Translations under genes and position numbers: made by a program
Shown: piece after piece, positions 9,495-18,097 of the stretch
Layout of the letters: every line of letters begins with the position of its first letter
Position numbering within the stretch: the stretch's first letter is position 1
DNA from: Ancylobacter oerskovii
GTDB lineage: Bacteria > Pseudomonadota > Alphaproteobacteria > Rhizobiales > Xanthobacteraceae
Length of the DNA: 64,000 nt
Direction of reading: 5' to 3'
NCBI RefSeq assembly: GCF_018390555.1
Contig: NZ_JAHBGB010000006.1
Span: 62,001-126,000, forward strand
The notes under the pieces: generated by a model
Databases searched by the model: none
The model's input: only the letters and a program-made list of their open reading frames with translations
Told to the model about the DNA's origin: nothing

Positions 9495-9740
9495 CCGCTC
9501 GCTGGCCCATGGCTTGGGCCTCGCTGCTGCTCGGGCGCGTGTGGGAATGTCACATATGGAAGAGGAAGATCGTGCATTCCAGCATCTACTTTTGATCGAA
9601 TCTCGGCTAGGCACGTTCAAGTCGGCTCGACAGAATGGACGTCTCGGCCCTACGATTTCCTCCTTGGCCACCCGGCAGACGGCGCAGGGCGAAACCCTGC
9701 CTGGCACGAGCCTGGCGGACGTTCGCAATTGGATGGGTTA

Positions 9741-11021
9741 ATGGAATTTCCTCGTACGCCGGCGCCAGCGATCACGGAGGCCGGCCGGCCGGGCAAGGCC
9801 ACGCCACGCATTCTGATGTACAGCCACGACACCTATGGGCTGGGCCACATCCGGCGTACCCGCGCGATCGCCAACGCTCTGGTCGGCGCGCATGAAAACC
9901 TGTCGGTGCTCATCATTTGCGGCTCCGCCCTCGCCGGCAGCTTCAACTTCGCACCTGGCATCGATTTCGTCCATGTGCCGAGTGTCGCCAAGAGCGAGGA
10001 CGGCGAATATGCGAGCGCCAATCTGCGCCTTGGCCTGCCGCAGGTCACGGCCATTCGCGAAGCGCTGATCCGCCAGACCGCCGAAGCGTTTCGCCCGGAC
10101 ATCTTCATCGCGGACAAGGAGCCCGCCGGTTTCCGCGGCGAATTGCTGCCGACGCTCAAGCTGATGGGCCATATGGGCACGCGGCGCGTGGTGGGGATCC
10201 GCGACGTGCTGGACGGGCCGGAGGCCATCCGCGTCGAATGGCACGACAAGGGAGCGATCCGGGCGCTGACGGAGCATTATGACGACGTGCTCGTCTATGG
10301 GCTCGAGCAGTTCTACCGTCCGCTAGATGGCATACCCCTGCCCGCCGAGCTTCGCTCCCGTCTGGTCTATACCGGATATCTCCGCCGCTCGGTGCCGGGC
10401 GGGCTCGCCACCATGCGCTATCCGCGAGCGACCAAGGAACCGTTCATCCTGGTCACCACCGGCGGTGGCGCCGATGGTGCGGGGCTGATCGACTGGGTCA
10501 TTTCCGCCTATGAGGCCGACCCCTATATCCCCCTGCCGGCTGTCATCGCCTTCGGGCCCTTCCTGTCGAATACGCAGCGGGGGCATTTCCTGGAGCGGAT
10601 CGAACGCCTCGCGAAGGTCGATGCCATCGTGTTCGACCCGAAGATCGAGCGCCTAATGAATCGTGCCGCCGCAGTGGTCGGCATGGGTGGCTACAACACG
10701 TTCTGCGAGATCCTGTCGTTCGACAAGCCGGCATTGCTGGTCCCGAGGGCACGCCCGCGCCTCGAGCAGACGATCCGTGCCGCCCGTGCCGCCGATCTCG
10801 GCCTGATGCGGATGCTCGAAGATCCGATGGAATATGGCGCGTCGTCCCGGGACCCGCTGCAGATGGCGGCGGCGCTGACGAGCCTGTGCGACCAGCCCTC
10901 CCCGTCCAGCGTGCCCATGCCCGGATTGCTGGATGGGCTGAACCGAATCATCCAGCATCTGGATCCCCACATTCGCAAGCCGGACCACGACAGTGAGCCC
11001 GCCATCGGGATCGGGGTCTGA
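9741..11021 (+). CDS. MurG/GT28-like glycosyltransferase
   Basis: A predicted cytoplasmic GT-B glycosyltransferase of 426 aa. After a 22-residue linker comes YSHDTYGLGHIRRT, the N-terminal acceptor-side motif of MurG-like enzymes. The donor-side half has VTTGGGADG and GMGGYNTFCEILS, matching the GGYNT-type donor loop of GT28 proteins. The ATG at 9741 is used; a TTG at 9729 is in frame. It is the first of four coupled glycan genes, 3 bp before the next. The sugar and acceptor cannot be read from sequence. Confidence 0.82.
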   Translation: MEFPRTPAPAITEAGRPGKATPRILMYSHDTYGLGHIRRTRAIANALVGAHENLSVLIICGSALAGSFNFAPGIDFVHVPSVAKSEDGEYASANLRLGLPQVTAIREALIRQTAEAFRPDIFIADKEPAGFRGELLPTLKLMGHMGTRRVVGIRDVLDGPEAIRVEWHDKGAIRALTEHYDDVLVYGLEQFYRPLDGIPLPAELRSRLVYTGYLRRSVPGGLATMRYPRATKEPFILVTTGGGADGAGLIDWVISAYEADPYIPLPAVIAFGPFLSNTQRGHFLERIERLAKVDAIVFDPKIERLMNRAAAVVGMGGYNTFCEILSFDKPALLVPRARPRLEQTIRAARAADLGLMRMLEDPMEYGASSRDPLQMAAALTSLCDQPSPSSVPMPGLLDGLNRIIQHLDPHIRKPDHDSEPAIGIGV

Positions 11022-11024
11022 GGC

Positions 11025-12338
11025 ATGACGGTCGCTTTACGCGAAGGCGGCACCGCATCGGTGCAGATTTCGCACGGGGATGCCGCCTCCCCTCGCCTGG
11101 CCATCGTGCTCAAGGGCTATCCGCGCCTGTCGGAAACCTTCATCGCCCAAGAGCTTCTCGCGCTGGAGCGGGCTGGATACAACCTCGACATCTGGTCGCT
11201 GCGGCGGCCGACCGATCGCTATCGCCATCCCATGCACGAAGAGATCGCCGCCCGGCTGTTCTACCTGCCGGAATATCTGCAGGACGATCCGCGCCGGGTG
11301 ATGCGCGCCTTGGCGCATGCTCTGCGGCGCCTGGATTGGCGGGCGGTACTGCCGGTATTTCTGCGCGACCTCGGGCGCGACTTCTCCGCGAGCCGCGTTC
11401 GGCGGCTCGGCCAGGCGCTCGTGCTGGCGCGGGAGGTCGATCCCGCCATCAAGCATCTGCATGTGCATTTCCTGCACACGCCGGCCTCGGTCACACGCTA
11501 TGCGGCCCTGCTGACTGGGCGGTCCTTTTCGTTTTCCGCGCACGCCAAGGACATCTGGACCACCCCGGAATGGGAGCGTCGCGAGAAGATCGCCGCCGCA
11601 GAATGGGGCGTGACCTGTACCCGCGACGGTTGGTCGGAACTGCAGCGCGTGGCCGAGACCGGTACCCGCGACCGGCTTGAGCTGGTCTATCACGGTCTCG
11701 ACCTGGCCCGCTTTCCGGCACCGCCCGCCAGCCGCGCCGCAGAGGACGGGCACGATGCCGCGCGGCCGGTGCGGCTGCTGGCGGTTGGCCGTGCCGTTGA
11801 GAAGAAGGGGTTCGACGATCTCCTCGCCGCTCTGGCCCGCCTGCCCCCTGCCCTGCATTGGCGGCTGGTTCATATCGGCGGTGGCGAGCTTCTCGATGCG
11901 CTGAAGGCGCAGGCGGCCGAACTCGGCCTTGCCGAGCGCATAGAATGGCGCGGCAGCCAGGCACAGGGTGCGGTTGTCGAGGCCATGCGGCAGGCGGATC
12001 TCTTCGTGCTGCCCAGCCGGCCGGCCGGCGATGGCGACCGCGATGGTCTGCCCAACGTGCTCATGGAAGCCGCGACGCAGGCCTTGCCCGCCATTTCCAC
12101 CGATTTCGCCGGCGTGCCGGAATTCATCGAAAACGGCGTCAATGGCGTTCTGGTCCCCCCCAAAGCACCCGAAGAGCTCGCCGCGGCACTTGCCGCGCTG
12201 ATTTCCTCTCCCGGGGAGCGGCAGCGCCTGGGGCTGGCCGCCTATGAGCGGTTGCGGGCGGCTTTCTCCTTCGAAGCAGGTATCGCACGGCTGGACGAGT
12301 TGATGAGGCCGCTGGCGCTGTCCCGCCCCCGGCCATGA
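11025..12338 (+). CDS. GT4-family glycosyltransferase
   Basis: The product is 437 aa, a retaining GT-B enzyme of the type used in exopolysaccharide assembly. The N-terminal half has LKGYPRLSETFI, an acceptor-side motif of colanic-acid-like transferases. The C-terminal half has LLAVGRAVEKKGFD and then DGLPNVLMEAATQALPAIS, which contains the donor-binding glutamates, and GVPEFI. Its stop overlaps the next gene start (ATGA). No membrane segment is visible. Function beyond surface-glycan synthesis is inference. Confidence 0.86.
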   Translation: MTVALREGGTASVQISHGDAASPRLAIVLKGYPRLSETFIAQELLALERAGYNLDIWSLRRPTDRYRHPMHEEIAARLFYLPEYLQDDPRRVMRALAHALRRLDWRAVLPVFLRDLGRDFSASRVRRLGQALVLAREVDPAIKHLHVHFLHTPASVTRYAALLTGRSFSFSAHAKDIWTTPEWERREKIAAAEWGVTCTRDGWSELQRVAETGTRDRLELVYHGLDLARFPAPPASRAAEDGHDAARPVRLLAVGRAVEKKGFDDLLAALARLPPALHWRLVHIGGGELLDALKAQAAELGLAERIEWRGSQAQGAVVEAMRQADLFVLPSRPAGDGDRDGLPNVLMEAATQALPAISTDFAGVPEFIENGVNGVLVPPKAPEELAAALAALISSPGERQRLGLAAYERLRAAFSFEAGIARLDELMRPLALSRPRP

Positions 12339-13471
12339 AGATCCTGTTCCTGGCGCCGCTCAAGCCGCCGGATCATCCGGTGCCATCGGGCGAGCGCACG
12401 GTCGCGCGCCTGTTCCTGAAGCTGCTCGGGCGGCTGGGCTATGAGGTGGAACTGGCGTCCCGCCTGCGGACCCTCGTCAGGCAGCCGTCTCCGGGAGCGT
12501 GGAGCGATGTGCAGGAGGAGGCGCGCGGCGAGCTCCGGCGCATCCTGGCTGCGCCAGTGGCAGCCAGCGGGCCGATCGCCTGTGTCTTCACCTATCACGT
12601 CTACTACAAGGCGCCGGACCTCATCGGCCCTACCCTCGCCGCTGCCCTCGGAGTCCCCTATGTCATCGCCGAGGCCTCGCGCGCATCGAAGCGGGCGACA
12701 GGTCCCTATGCCGAGGGACACAGGCTCAGCGAGGCGGCCATCGACCATGCCCGCCTCATATTGACGCCGACCCGTCACGATAGAGCGGCGCTGGAGGCAA
12801 TGCGCCCGCCACAGCAGCGCATCGTCGACCTGCGCCCCTTTCTCGATCTCGGCGAATGGCCTCTGGCCGGCATGCCCCGCCCCGCCCCCGCCCCTCGCGG
12901 CATCACCAGCTTGATCACCGTGGCGATGATGCGTGAGGGCGACAAGCTGGCTTCCTTCCGCCAATTGTCGGACGCGCTGTCTCTCCTTGGCGATCGTTCC
13001 TGGCACCTCACCGTGGTGGGGGACGGGCCTGCCCGTGAGGCCGTGGAGGCGCTTTTCGCCAGCTTCGGGAACCGCGTGAGTTTCCCCGGAGCCATCGTCG
13101 AGCGCCCGGCACTCGGTCGTCTGTTGGCCGATGCCGATCTGTTCGTCTGGCCGGGCGTGAACGAAGCGTTCGGGGCGGTTTACCTGGAGGCCCAGGCACA
13201 CGGCCTGCCTTGCGTCGCGGCCGGCTATGGCGGTATCCCCGACGTCATATGTGACGACGTTACCGGCCGGCTCACGCCACCGGGAGACATCGCCGCCCTG
13301 GCAACCGCTATCGGTGCTCTCATCGACGATCCCGCTGGCCGAGCCTCGATGGCGACGGCTGCGTCGCGCTTCATCGCCGCCGAGCGCGACCTTGCTGCCG
13401 CTTCCGACAGCGTTGCCCGGGCCTTCCATTTGGCAGGTATCGCCTTGCCGGCCTCCTCGCCCGGAGCTTGA
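12335..13471 (+). CDS. GT4-family glycosyltransferase
   Basis: The product is 378 aa, with the N-terminal motif MKILFLAPLKPPDHPVPSGE. The C-terminal donor-binding half is clear: NEAFGAVYLEAQAHGLPCVA carries the E-x7-E signature, followed by GGIPDV. ATGA overlap with the upstream GT4 gene implies translational coupling. The stop overlaps a TTG, and the next gene probably starts 3 bp later at a GTG. With its neighbours it likely adds sugars to one oligosaccharide. Confidence 0.86.
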   Translation: MKILFLAPLKPPDHPVPSGERTVARLFLKLLGRLGYEVELASRLRTLVRQPSPGAWSDVQEEARGELRRILAAPVAASGPIACVFTYHVYYKAPDLIGPTLAAALGVPYVIAEASRASKRATGPYAEGHRLSEAAIDHARLILTPTRHDRAALEAMRPPQQRIVDLRPFLDLGEWPLAGMPRPAPAPRGITSLITVAMMREGDKLASFRQLSDALSLLGDRSWHLTVVGDGPAREAVEALFASFGNRVSFPGAIVERPALGRLLADADLFVWPGVNEAFGAVYLEAQAHGLPCVAAGYGGIPDVICDDVTGRLTPPGDIAALATAIGALIDDPAGRASMATAASRFIAAERDLAAASDSVARAFHLAGIALPASSPGA

Positions 13472-13473
13472 TC

Positions 13474-15393
13474 GTGACCGACCGCACGGCTTTCATCGTC
13501 GTGACTCATTTGCTGGGCGTCGGCCATCTGGCGCGGATGGCGGCGCTCGGTCGCGCATTGGTCGCGGAAGGATGGCGGGTGGTCCTCGCATCGGGAGGGC
13601 GACCGAACCTCACGGTTCAGATGGATGGGTGCGAACTGGTGCAACTCCCTCCCCTCCACTGCGTCGGCGCGGATTTCGGCACATTGCTGATGCCGGATGG
13701 CCGGCCAGTCGACGAGGCCTATCGCGCGCGACGTGTCGAGGCATTGGTCGAGGCTTTCGAACGAGCCCGGCCGGAGGTGCTGATCACCGAGCTTTATCCA
13801 TTCGGCCGCCGCAGCCTGAGCGACGAATTCGAGGCCGTCCTGCAATGCGCGCTCGCCCAGCACCCACGGCCGGCCATCTTGTGTTCCATCCGCGATGTGC
13901 TCAACCCGCCTTCACGGCCGGAAAAGGCCGAGCGCGCCCAGGCCCGACTGGCGGCCAGCTATGATGGAATCCTGTTCCATGGCGACAGTGAGGTTGTCCC
14001 GCTTTCGGCATCGTGGCCGGTGGTGGATGCACTCATCCGACGTGTAAGAAATTCTGGCTATCTTCATGACAACAATCGATTCATCGAGAACGATGGACGG
14101 GACGGGTGTGACGAGATCGTGGTTTCCGGCGGAGGGTCGACTGCGGGCCTGCCACTGGCCCGCGCTACCCTGCTGGCCGCGGCCGAATTGCCGGAGCATC
14201 GCTGGCGGCTCTTGATCGGCCATGGCGTCGCGGAGCCGGATTTCACCGATCTGGTGGCCTCGGCTCCTTCCAATCTGATCGTGGAACGAGCGCGCCCGGA
14301 CTTTCCGCTGCTGTTGCGCCGGGCGGCGTTGTCGATCAGCCAAGCCGGCTACAACACGGTGCTCGATCTGGCGGCGGCAGGGGTTCGCTCCTTGCTGGTG
14401 CCCTTCGCCGAAGGGGGCGAGCGCGAGCAGACGCTGCGCGCCGTGGAACTGGAGCGGCGTGGCCTTGCCCGGGTCATCCCGACATCGGAGATCGATGGAA
14501 ATCGCCTGGCGCACGCCGCTTCCACCTTGCTGGCGGAGCCTCGCCCGGACTGGTCCGGCATCGCTCGCGACGGCGCCACGCGGGCGGTGCGGTGGATCGA
14601 TACGTTCGCCGGACAGGCTGCGGCGCGCTCAACGGGCCTTGACCGGCTCGATGCGATTCTGCGGCGCGGCGAGGCAATGCAGCGGACGTTTCGCTTCTGG
14701 TGGCGCGACGACGATGCCGTCGCGCCAAGCCCGGCATTGGACCGCCTGCTCGGTCGGGCGGTCGCACGCAACATTCCCGTTGCATTGGCGACCATACCGG
14801 CAAGCACGACGTCGGAACTCGCGCGCCATGTCGAAAGGCTCGATCGGGTAGACGTGCTGGTTCACGGCTGGAAGCACGGCAATCACGCGTCCGTCGGCGA
14901 GAAGAAGGCGGAGTTCGGCGCCCACCGGCCGGTCTCCGACATGGCGACCCAGGCGCGGCAAGGCTTGGAGCGGGTGACGGACCTGTTCGGCGACAAAGCC
15001 GTTCCGGTCTTCGTGCCGCCGTGGAACCGCGTGACGCCGGAACTGGTGAGCGCCCTGCCCGATGCCGGCTATATCGCGCTGTCGACCTATCAGCGGCGGA
15101 AGCAGCATTGTGCTGTCCCGAAACTGCTGCAGATCAATACCCATCTCGATCCGATTGCGTGGCGGAGCGGCGGGGGGCTCGTCGACGAGGCGGAATTGTT
15201 GGACCGGCTGGTCCTGCTGATGGAGCAGGAACTGGCGGCGGAGCCCGGCATGTTGGAGCCGATCGGGCTGCTGACCCATCATCTGGTGCATGACGGGTGG
15301 ATCGAGCGCTTCCTCGACGAACTCGTCTACCGGTTGCTGGCGTCAGGCGTGGTGCACTTCGTGAGTATCCGCGAACTGGTGGCGGAGCGGTGA
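13474..15393 (+). CDS. Bifunctional glycosyltransferase / NodB-type polysaccharide deacetylase fusion
   Basis: About 639 aa in one frame. Residues 1-390 form a MurG/GT28-like transferase: VVTHLLGVGHLARM at the N-terminus, VVSGGGSTAG and SISQAGYNTVLDLAAAG in the donor half. Residues about 400-640 resemble the NodB-homology deacetylase fold: WWRDDDA for the metal-binding Asp, VLVHGWKHGNH for the histidines, FVPPWNRVTPE for the catalytic loop and a C-terminal LLTHHL. The two activities would let one protein transfer a sugar and N- or O-deacetylate the product. No export signal is seen, so deacetylation would be cytoplasmic, unlike most NodB proteins. A TTG at 13468 is an alternative start. It is the last gene of the four-gene glycan run. 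Confidence 0.8.
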   Translation: MTDRTAFIVVTHLLGVGHLARMAALGRALVAEGWRVVLASGGRPNLTVQMDGCELVQLPPLHCVGADFGTLLMPDGRPVDEAYRARRVEALVEAFERARPEVLITELYPFGRRSLSDEFEAVLQCALAQHPRPAILCSIRDVLNPPSRPEKAERAQARLAASYDGILFHGDSEVVPLSASWPVVDALIRRVRNSGYLHDNNRFIENDGRDGCDEIVVSGGGSTAGLPLARATLLAAAELPEHRWRLLIGHGVAEPDFTDLVASAPSNLIVERARPDFPLLLRRAALSISQAGYNTVLDLAAAGVRSLLVPFAEGGEREQTLRAVELERRGLARVIPTSEIDGNRLAHAASTLLAEPRPDWSGIARDGATRAVRWIDTFAGQAAARSTGLDRLDAILRRGEAMQRTFRFWWRDDDAVAPSPALDRLLGRAVARNIPVALATIPASTTSELARHVERLDRVDVLVHGWKHGNHASVGEKKAEFGAHRPVSDMATQARQGLERVTDLFGDKAVPVFVPPWNRVTPELVSALPDAGYIALSTYQRRKQHCAVPKLLQINTHLDPIAWRSGGGLVDEAELLDRLVLLMEQELAAEPGMLEPIGLLTHHLVHDGWIERFLDELVYRLLASGVVHFVSIRELVAER

Positions 15394-15405
15394 ATCCGCT
15401 GCCGC

Positions 15406-15906
15406 TCAGTCCTGGCGCCGATACAGGTAATAGCGGTCGGGAGAGGCGCCGTCCGGCACCGGCACTTCGTCGAAATCTTTGAGATTCAACGGTAAATCCG
15501 ACATGACGATGCCGCCCGGTGCCATGAACGGGGGCAGAAGGTCGCTGGCCAATCCGGCGACACGGCGGTTCGATTCCCGGTCGAAGGAGCCGAGATCCGA
15601 GTTCGCGAGCACCACCCGGCCGGCAAGGCGCTCCCGCAATCGGGGCAGGGTTTCCTCGATTTCCCCGAGGATGAGGAAGCGAGGATCGGGCTGGCATTCC
15701 GCATAGGCGCCGTTGACCCGATCGAAGACGTAGATGTCGCGTCCCGGCAGGTGCTTGCGCAGGTGGTCGAAGGTGCGGCCGAGACCGAGACCGAGCTCTA
15801 TGACCGGGCCGGTGCGGTGTACGATGCGTTCGAAAGCCCAGGCCAGGCAGGCTTGCTGTGACTGCAGGCGAAGCAGCGTCTTCTCCAGACGGGACAGGCC
15901 GGTCAT
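15406..15906 (-). CDS. Small class I SAM-dependent methyltransferase
   Basis: The product is 166 aa. SAM-binding motif I is VIELGLGLGRTFDHL (35-49), with an acidic end of strand 2 at YVFDRV (59-64) and a catalytic-region segment GGIVMSDLPL (131-140). Size and motifs fit the small rhizobial methyltransferase family that I recall as Methyltransf_17 (not verified). It starts 11 bp after the stop of the importer permease, so it is probably the last gene of that transcription unit. It converges on the deacetylase fusion with 12 bp between stops. The substrate is unknown. Confidence 0.75.
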   Translation of the reverse strand: MTGLSRLEKTLLRLQSQQACLAWAFERIVHRTGPVIELGLGLGRTFDHLRKHLPGRDIYVFDRVNGAYAECQPDPRFLILGEIEETLPRLRERLAGRVVLANSDLGSFDRESNRRVAGLASDLLPPFMAPGGIVMSDLPLNLKDFDEVPVPDGASPDRYYLYRRQD

Positions 15907-15917
15907 GTGCGGCTTGC

Positions 15918-17099
15918 CTATCGATAGGGATCGGCCGCGTCGCGCAGCCCGTCGCCCAGGAAATTGAAGGCGAGGATCACCGCGATCACCGGCACCACCG
16001 GCAGGATGAGCCAGGGATAGAGCACGACGATGTTGATGTTCTGCGCCTCGTTCAGCATCACCCCCCAGCTGGTGATCGGCGGACGCAGGCCGAGGCCGAG
16101 GAAGCTGAGCGCGGTCTCGCCGAGGATCATGCTGGGAATGGCGATGGTGGCCGAGGCGATGAGATGGCTCAGGAAGCCCGGCACGAGGTGGCGGAACACG
16201 ACGCGCGGCGTGCCCGCCCCCATCAGTTGCGCCGCGACGACGTAATCGTCCTCGCGCAGCGACAGCAGCTTGGAGCGGACGGCGCGCGCCAGCCCGGTCC
16301 AGTCCATCAGCCCGAGGATCACGGTGATGCCGAAATAGACCAGGATCGGGCTCCAGCTCGGCGGCATGATGGCGGAGAGCGCCAGCCACAGCGGGATGGT
16401 CGGCAGCGACTGCACCACCTCGATGGTCCGCTGCACCAGCAGGTCGAACAGCCCGCCATAATAGCCGGCGAGGCCGCCGATCACGATGCCCAGCGTGAAG
16501 CTGACGGCGATGCCGATGAGCCCGATGGTGAGCGAGATGCGCGCGCCGTAGATGATGCGCGAGAGCATGTCGCGGCCCAGCCTGTCGGTACCGAGCAGGA
16601 ACAGCGTGCCGCCCTCCCCCGGGCAGACGAGATGGAGATTGCCCTCGAACAGGCCCCAGAACCGGTAGCCGTCGCCGCGGCAGAAGAAGCGGACCGGGAA
16701 GATCTGCTGCGTGTTCTCCGCGTAGTTGCGCTTCAGGCTGGTCATGTCGAGCGTCGAGGTCAGCCCGTAGGTGAACGGCCCGACGAACTGCCCCTCATGG
16801 AAGAAATGGACGCTCTGCGGCGGCGTGCGGATGAAATCGGTGTGGCGGACCTGATAATTATAGGGCGCCAGGAACTCGCTGATGAGGATCGAGCCATAGA
16901 GCAGTATCAGGAAGACGCCCGAGGCGACCGCCAGCCGGTGCTTGCGGAACTTCCACCACATCAGCGTCAGCTGCGAGGCGAGGTAGACCCGCTCCTGCGC
17001 CTTGGTGAGCTTGTCGGCCTGGTAGGGATCGAACGCGCCTCCGGCCACGTAGTGGGGTAGCGGCGTGCCGGAGGGCGGCAAGGCAACCGGTTGGTTCAT
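15918..17099 (-). CDS. Peptide-type ABC importer permease (DppC/OppC class)
   Basis: Inner-membrane permease of 393 aa. A hydrophilic N-terminus of about 55 residues precedes TM1 (about 56-75). A large periplasmic insertion of about 110 residues follows, longer than in OppC and reminiscent of YejE-type permeases. Then come GTDRLGRDMLSRIIYGARISL and five further TM segments. The EAA-type loop that contacts the ATPase is visible as DDYVVAAQLMGAGTPRVV. The start overlaps the stop of the partner permease (4 bp), so translation is likely coupled. Confidence 0.92.
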   Translation of the reverse strand: MNQPVALPPSGTPLPHYVAGGAFDPYQADKLTKAQERVYLASQLTLMWWKFRKHRLAVASGVFLILLYGSILISEFLAPYNYQVRHTDFIRTPPQSVHFFHEGQFVGPFTYGLTSTLDMTSLKRNYAENTQQIFPVRFFCRGDGYRFWGLFEGNLHLVCPGEGGTLFLLGTDRLGRDMLSRIIYGARISLTIGLIGIAVSFTLGIVIGGLAGYYGGLFDLLVQRTIEVVQSLPTIPLWLALSAIMPPSWSPILVYFGITVILGLMDWTGLARAVRSKLLSLREDDYVVAAQLMGAGTPRVVFRHLVPGFLSHLIASATIAIPSMILGETALSFLGLGLRPPITSWGVMLNEAQNINIVVLYPWLILPVVPVIAVILAFNFLGDGLRDAADPYR

Positions 17100-18094
17100 T
17101 TCGTGCGCCCCCCCTGCAGGCGGATGCGCGGATCGAGGAAGCCGAGCAGGATGTCGGAGATCAGCACGCCGATCACCGTGAGGCAGGACAGGAACAGCAG
17201 GAACGAGCCGGCCAGATACATGTCCTGGCTCTGCAACGCGCGCAGCAGCAGCGGGCCGGTGGTCTGCAACGACAGCACGACCGCGGTGAGCTCCGAGCCG
17301 GAGACGATGGACGGCAGCACGTCGCCGATATGCGAGACGAAGAAGTTGAGCGACATGCGCAGCGGGTACTTCACCAGCGCCTTGCCGGGCGGCAGGCCCT
17401 TGGCCTTGGCGGTGACGTAATACTGCTTCTGCAACTCGTCCAGGAGGTTGGCGCGGATGGCGCGCACCATGCTGCCGGTGCCGCCGGCGCCGATGATGAG
17501 CACCGGGATCCACAGATGGGCGAGGATCGACTGCGCCTTGGCCCAGCTCATCGGCTGGTTGAAATAGATCGGGTCCATCAGCCCGCCGATGGACAGGCCG
17601 AACCACACATTGGCGAAGTACATGAAGATCAGCGCCAGCAGGAAGTGCGGCACCGCGATACCGATGAGGCCGATGAAGGTGAGCCCGTAATCCGCCCAGC
17701 TATATTGATGCGTCGCCGAATAGATGCCGATCGGGAAGGCGATGATCCAGGTCATCAGGATGGTGCAGAACGACACCAGCACGGTCAAAGCGAGGCGTTC
17801 GCCGACCACGTCGCTGACCGGCATCTCATATTCGAACGAGTAGCCGAAATCCCCCTGGACGAAGCCGGTGACCCAGAGGAAATAGCGTTCGATCAACGGC
17901 TTGTCGAAGCCGTATTCCCTCTTGAGGAATTCGACGCGGCTCATGTCGGCATGCTCGCCCTGCGCCGCCATCTCGGCCACGTAGGTCTCGAAATAGTCGC
18001 TGGGCGGCAGCTGCATCACCGTGAAGATCAACGCGCTGGTGATCAGCAGCGTCGGGATCATGATCAGGATGCGACGGGCTATGTAGCGCAGCAT
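17096..18094 (-). CDS. Peptide-type ABC importer permease (DppB/OppB class)
   Basis: The product is 332 aa, starting MLRYIARRILIMIPTLL, the standard first TM of DppB/OppB permeases. The periplasmic loop holds the helical segment with FLKREYGFDKPLIERYFLW. About six TM segments follow, with the coupling loop YYVTAKAKGLPPGKAL. The gap to the substrate-binding protein gene upstream is 3 bp and the overlap with the second permease is 4 bp, giving a standard importer operon. Confidence 0.93.
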   Translation of the reverse strand: MLRYIARRILIMIPTLLITSALIFTVMQLPPSDYFETYVAEMAAQGEHADMSRVEFLKREYGFDKPLIERYFLWVTGFVQGDFGYSFEYEMPVSDVVGERLALTVLVSFCTILMTWIIAFPIGIYSATHQYSWADYGLTFIGLIGIAVPHFLLALIFMYFANVWFGLSIGGLMDPIYFNQPMSWAKAQSILAHLWIPVLIIGAGGTGSMVRAIRANLLDELQKQYYVTAKAKGLPPGKALVKYPLRMSLNFFVSHIGDVLPSIVSGSELTAVVLSLQTTGPLLLRALQSQDMYLAGSFLLFLSCLTVIGVLISDILLGFLDPRIRLQGGRTK

Positions 18095-18097
18095 CGC

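Noticed and set aside
9550-9741. A possible 63-codon plus-strand gene between mazG and the first glycosyltransferase, ending in a TAATG overlap with the next start
   Set aside because: It has no ribosome binding site, no recognisable motif, and the in-frame part further upstream is only a shadow of mazG. The stop-start overlap is suggestive but not enough.
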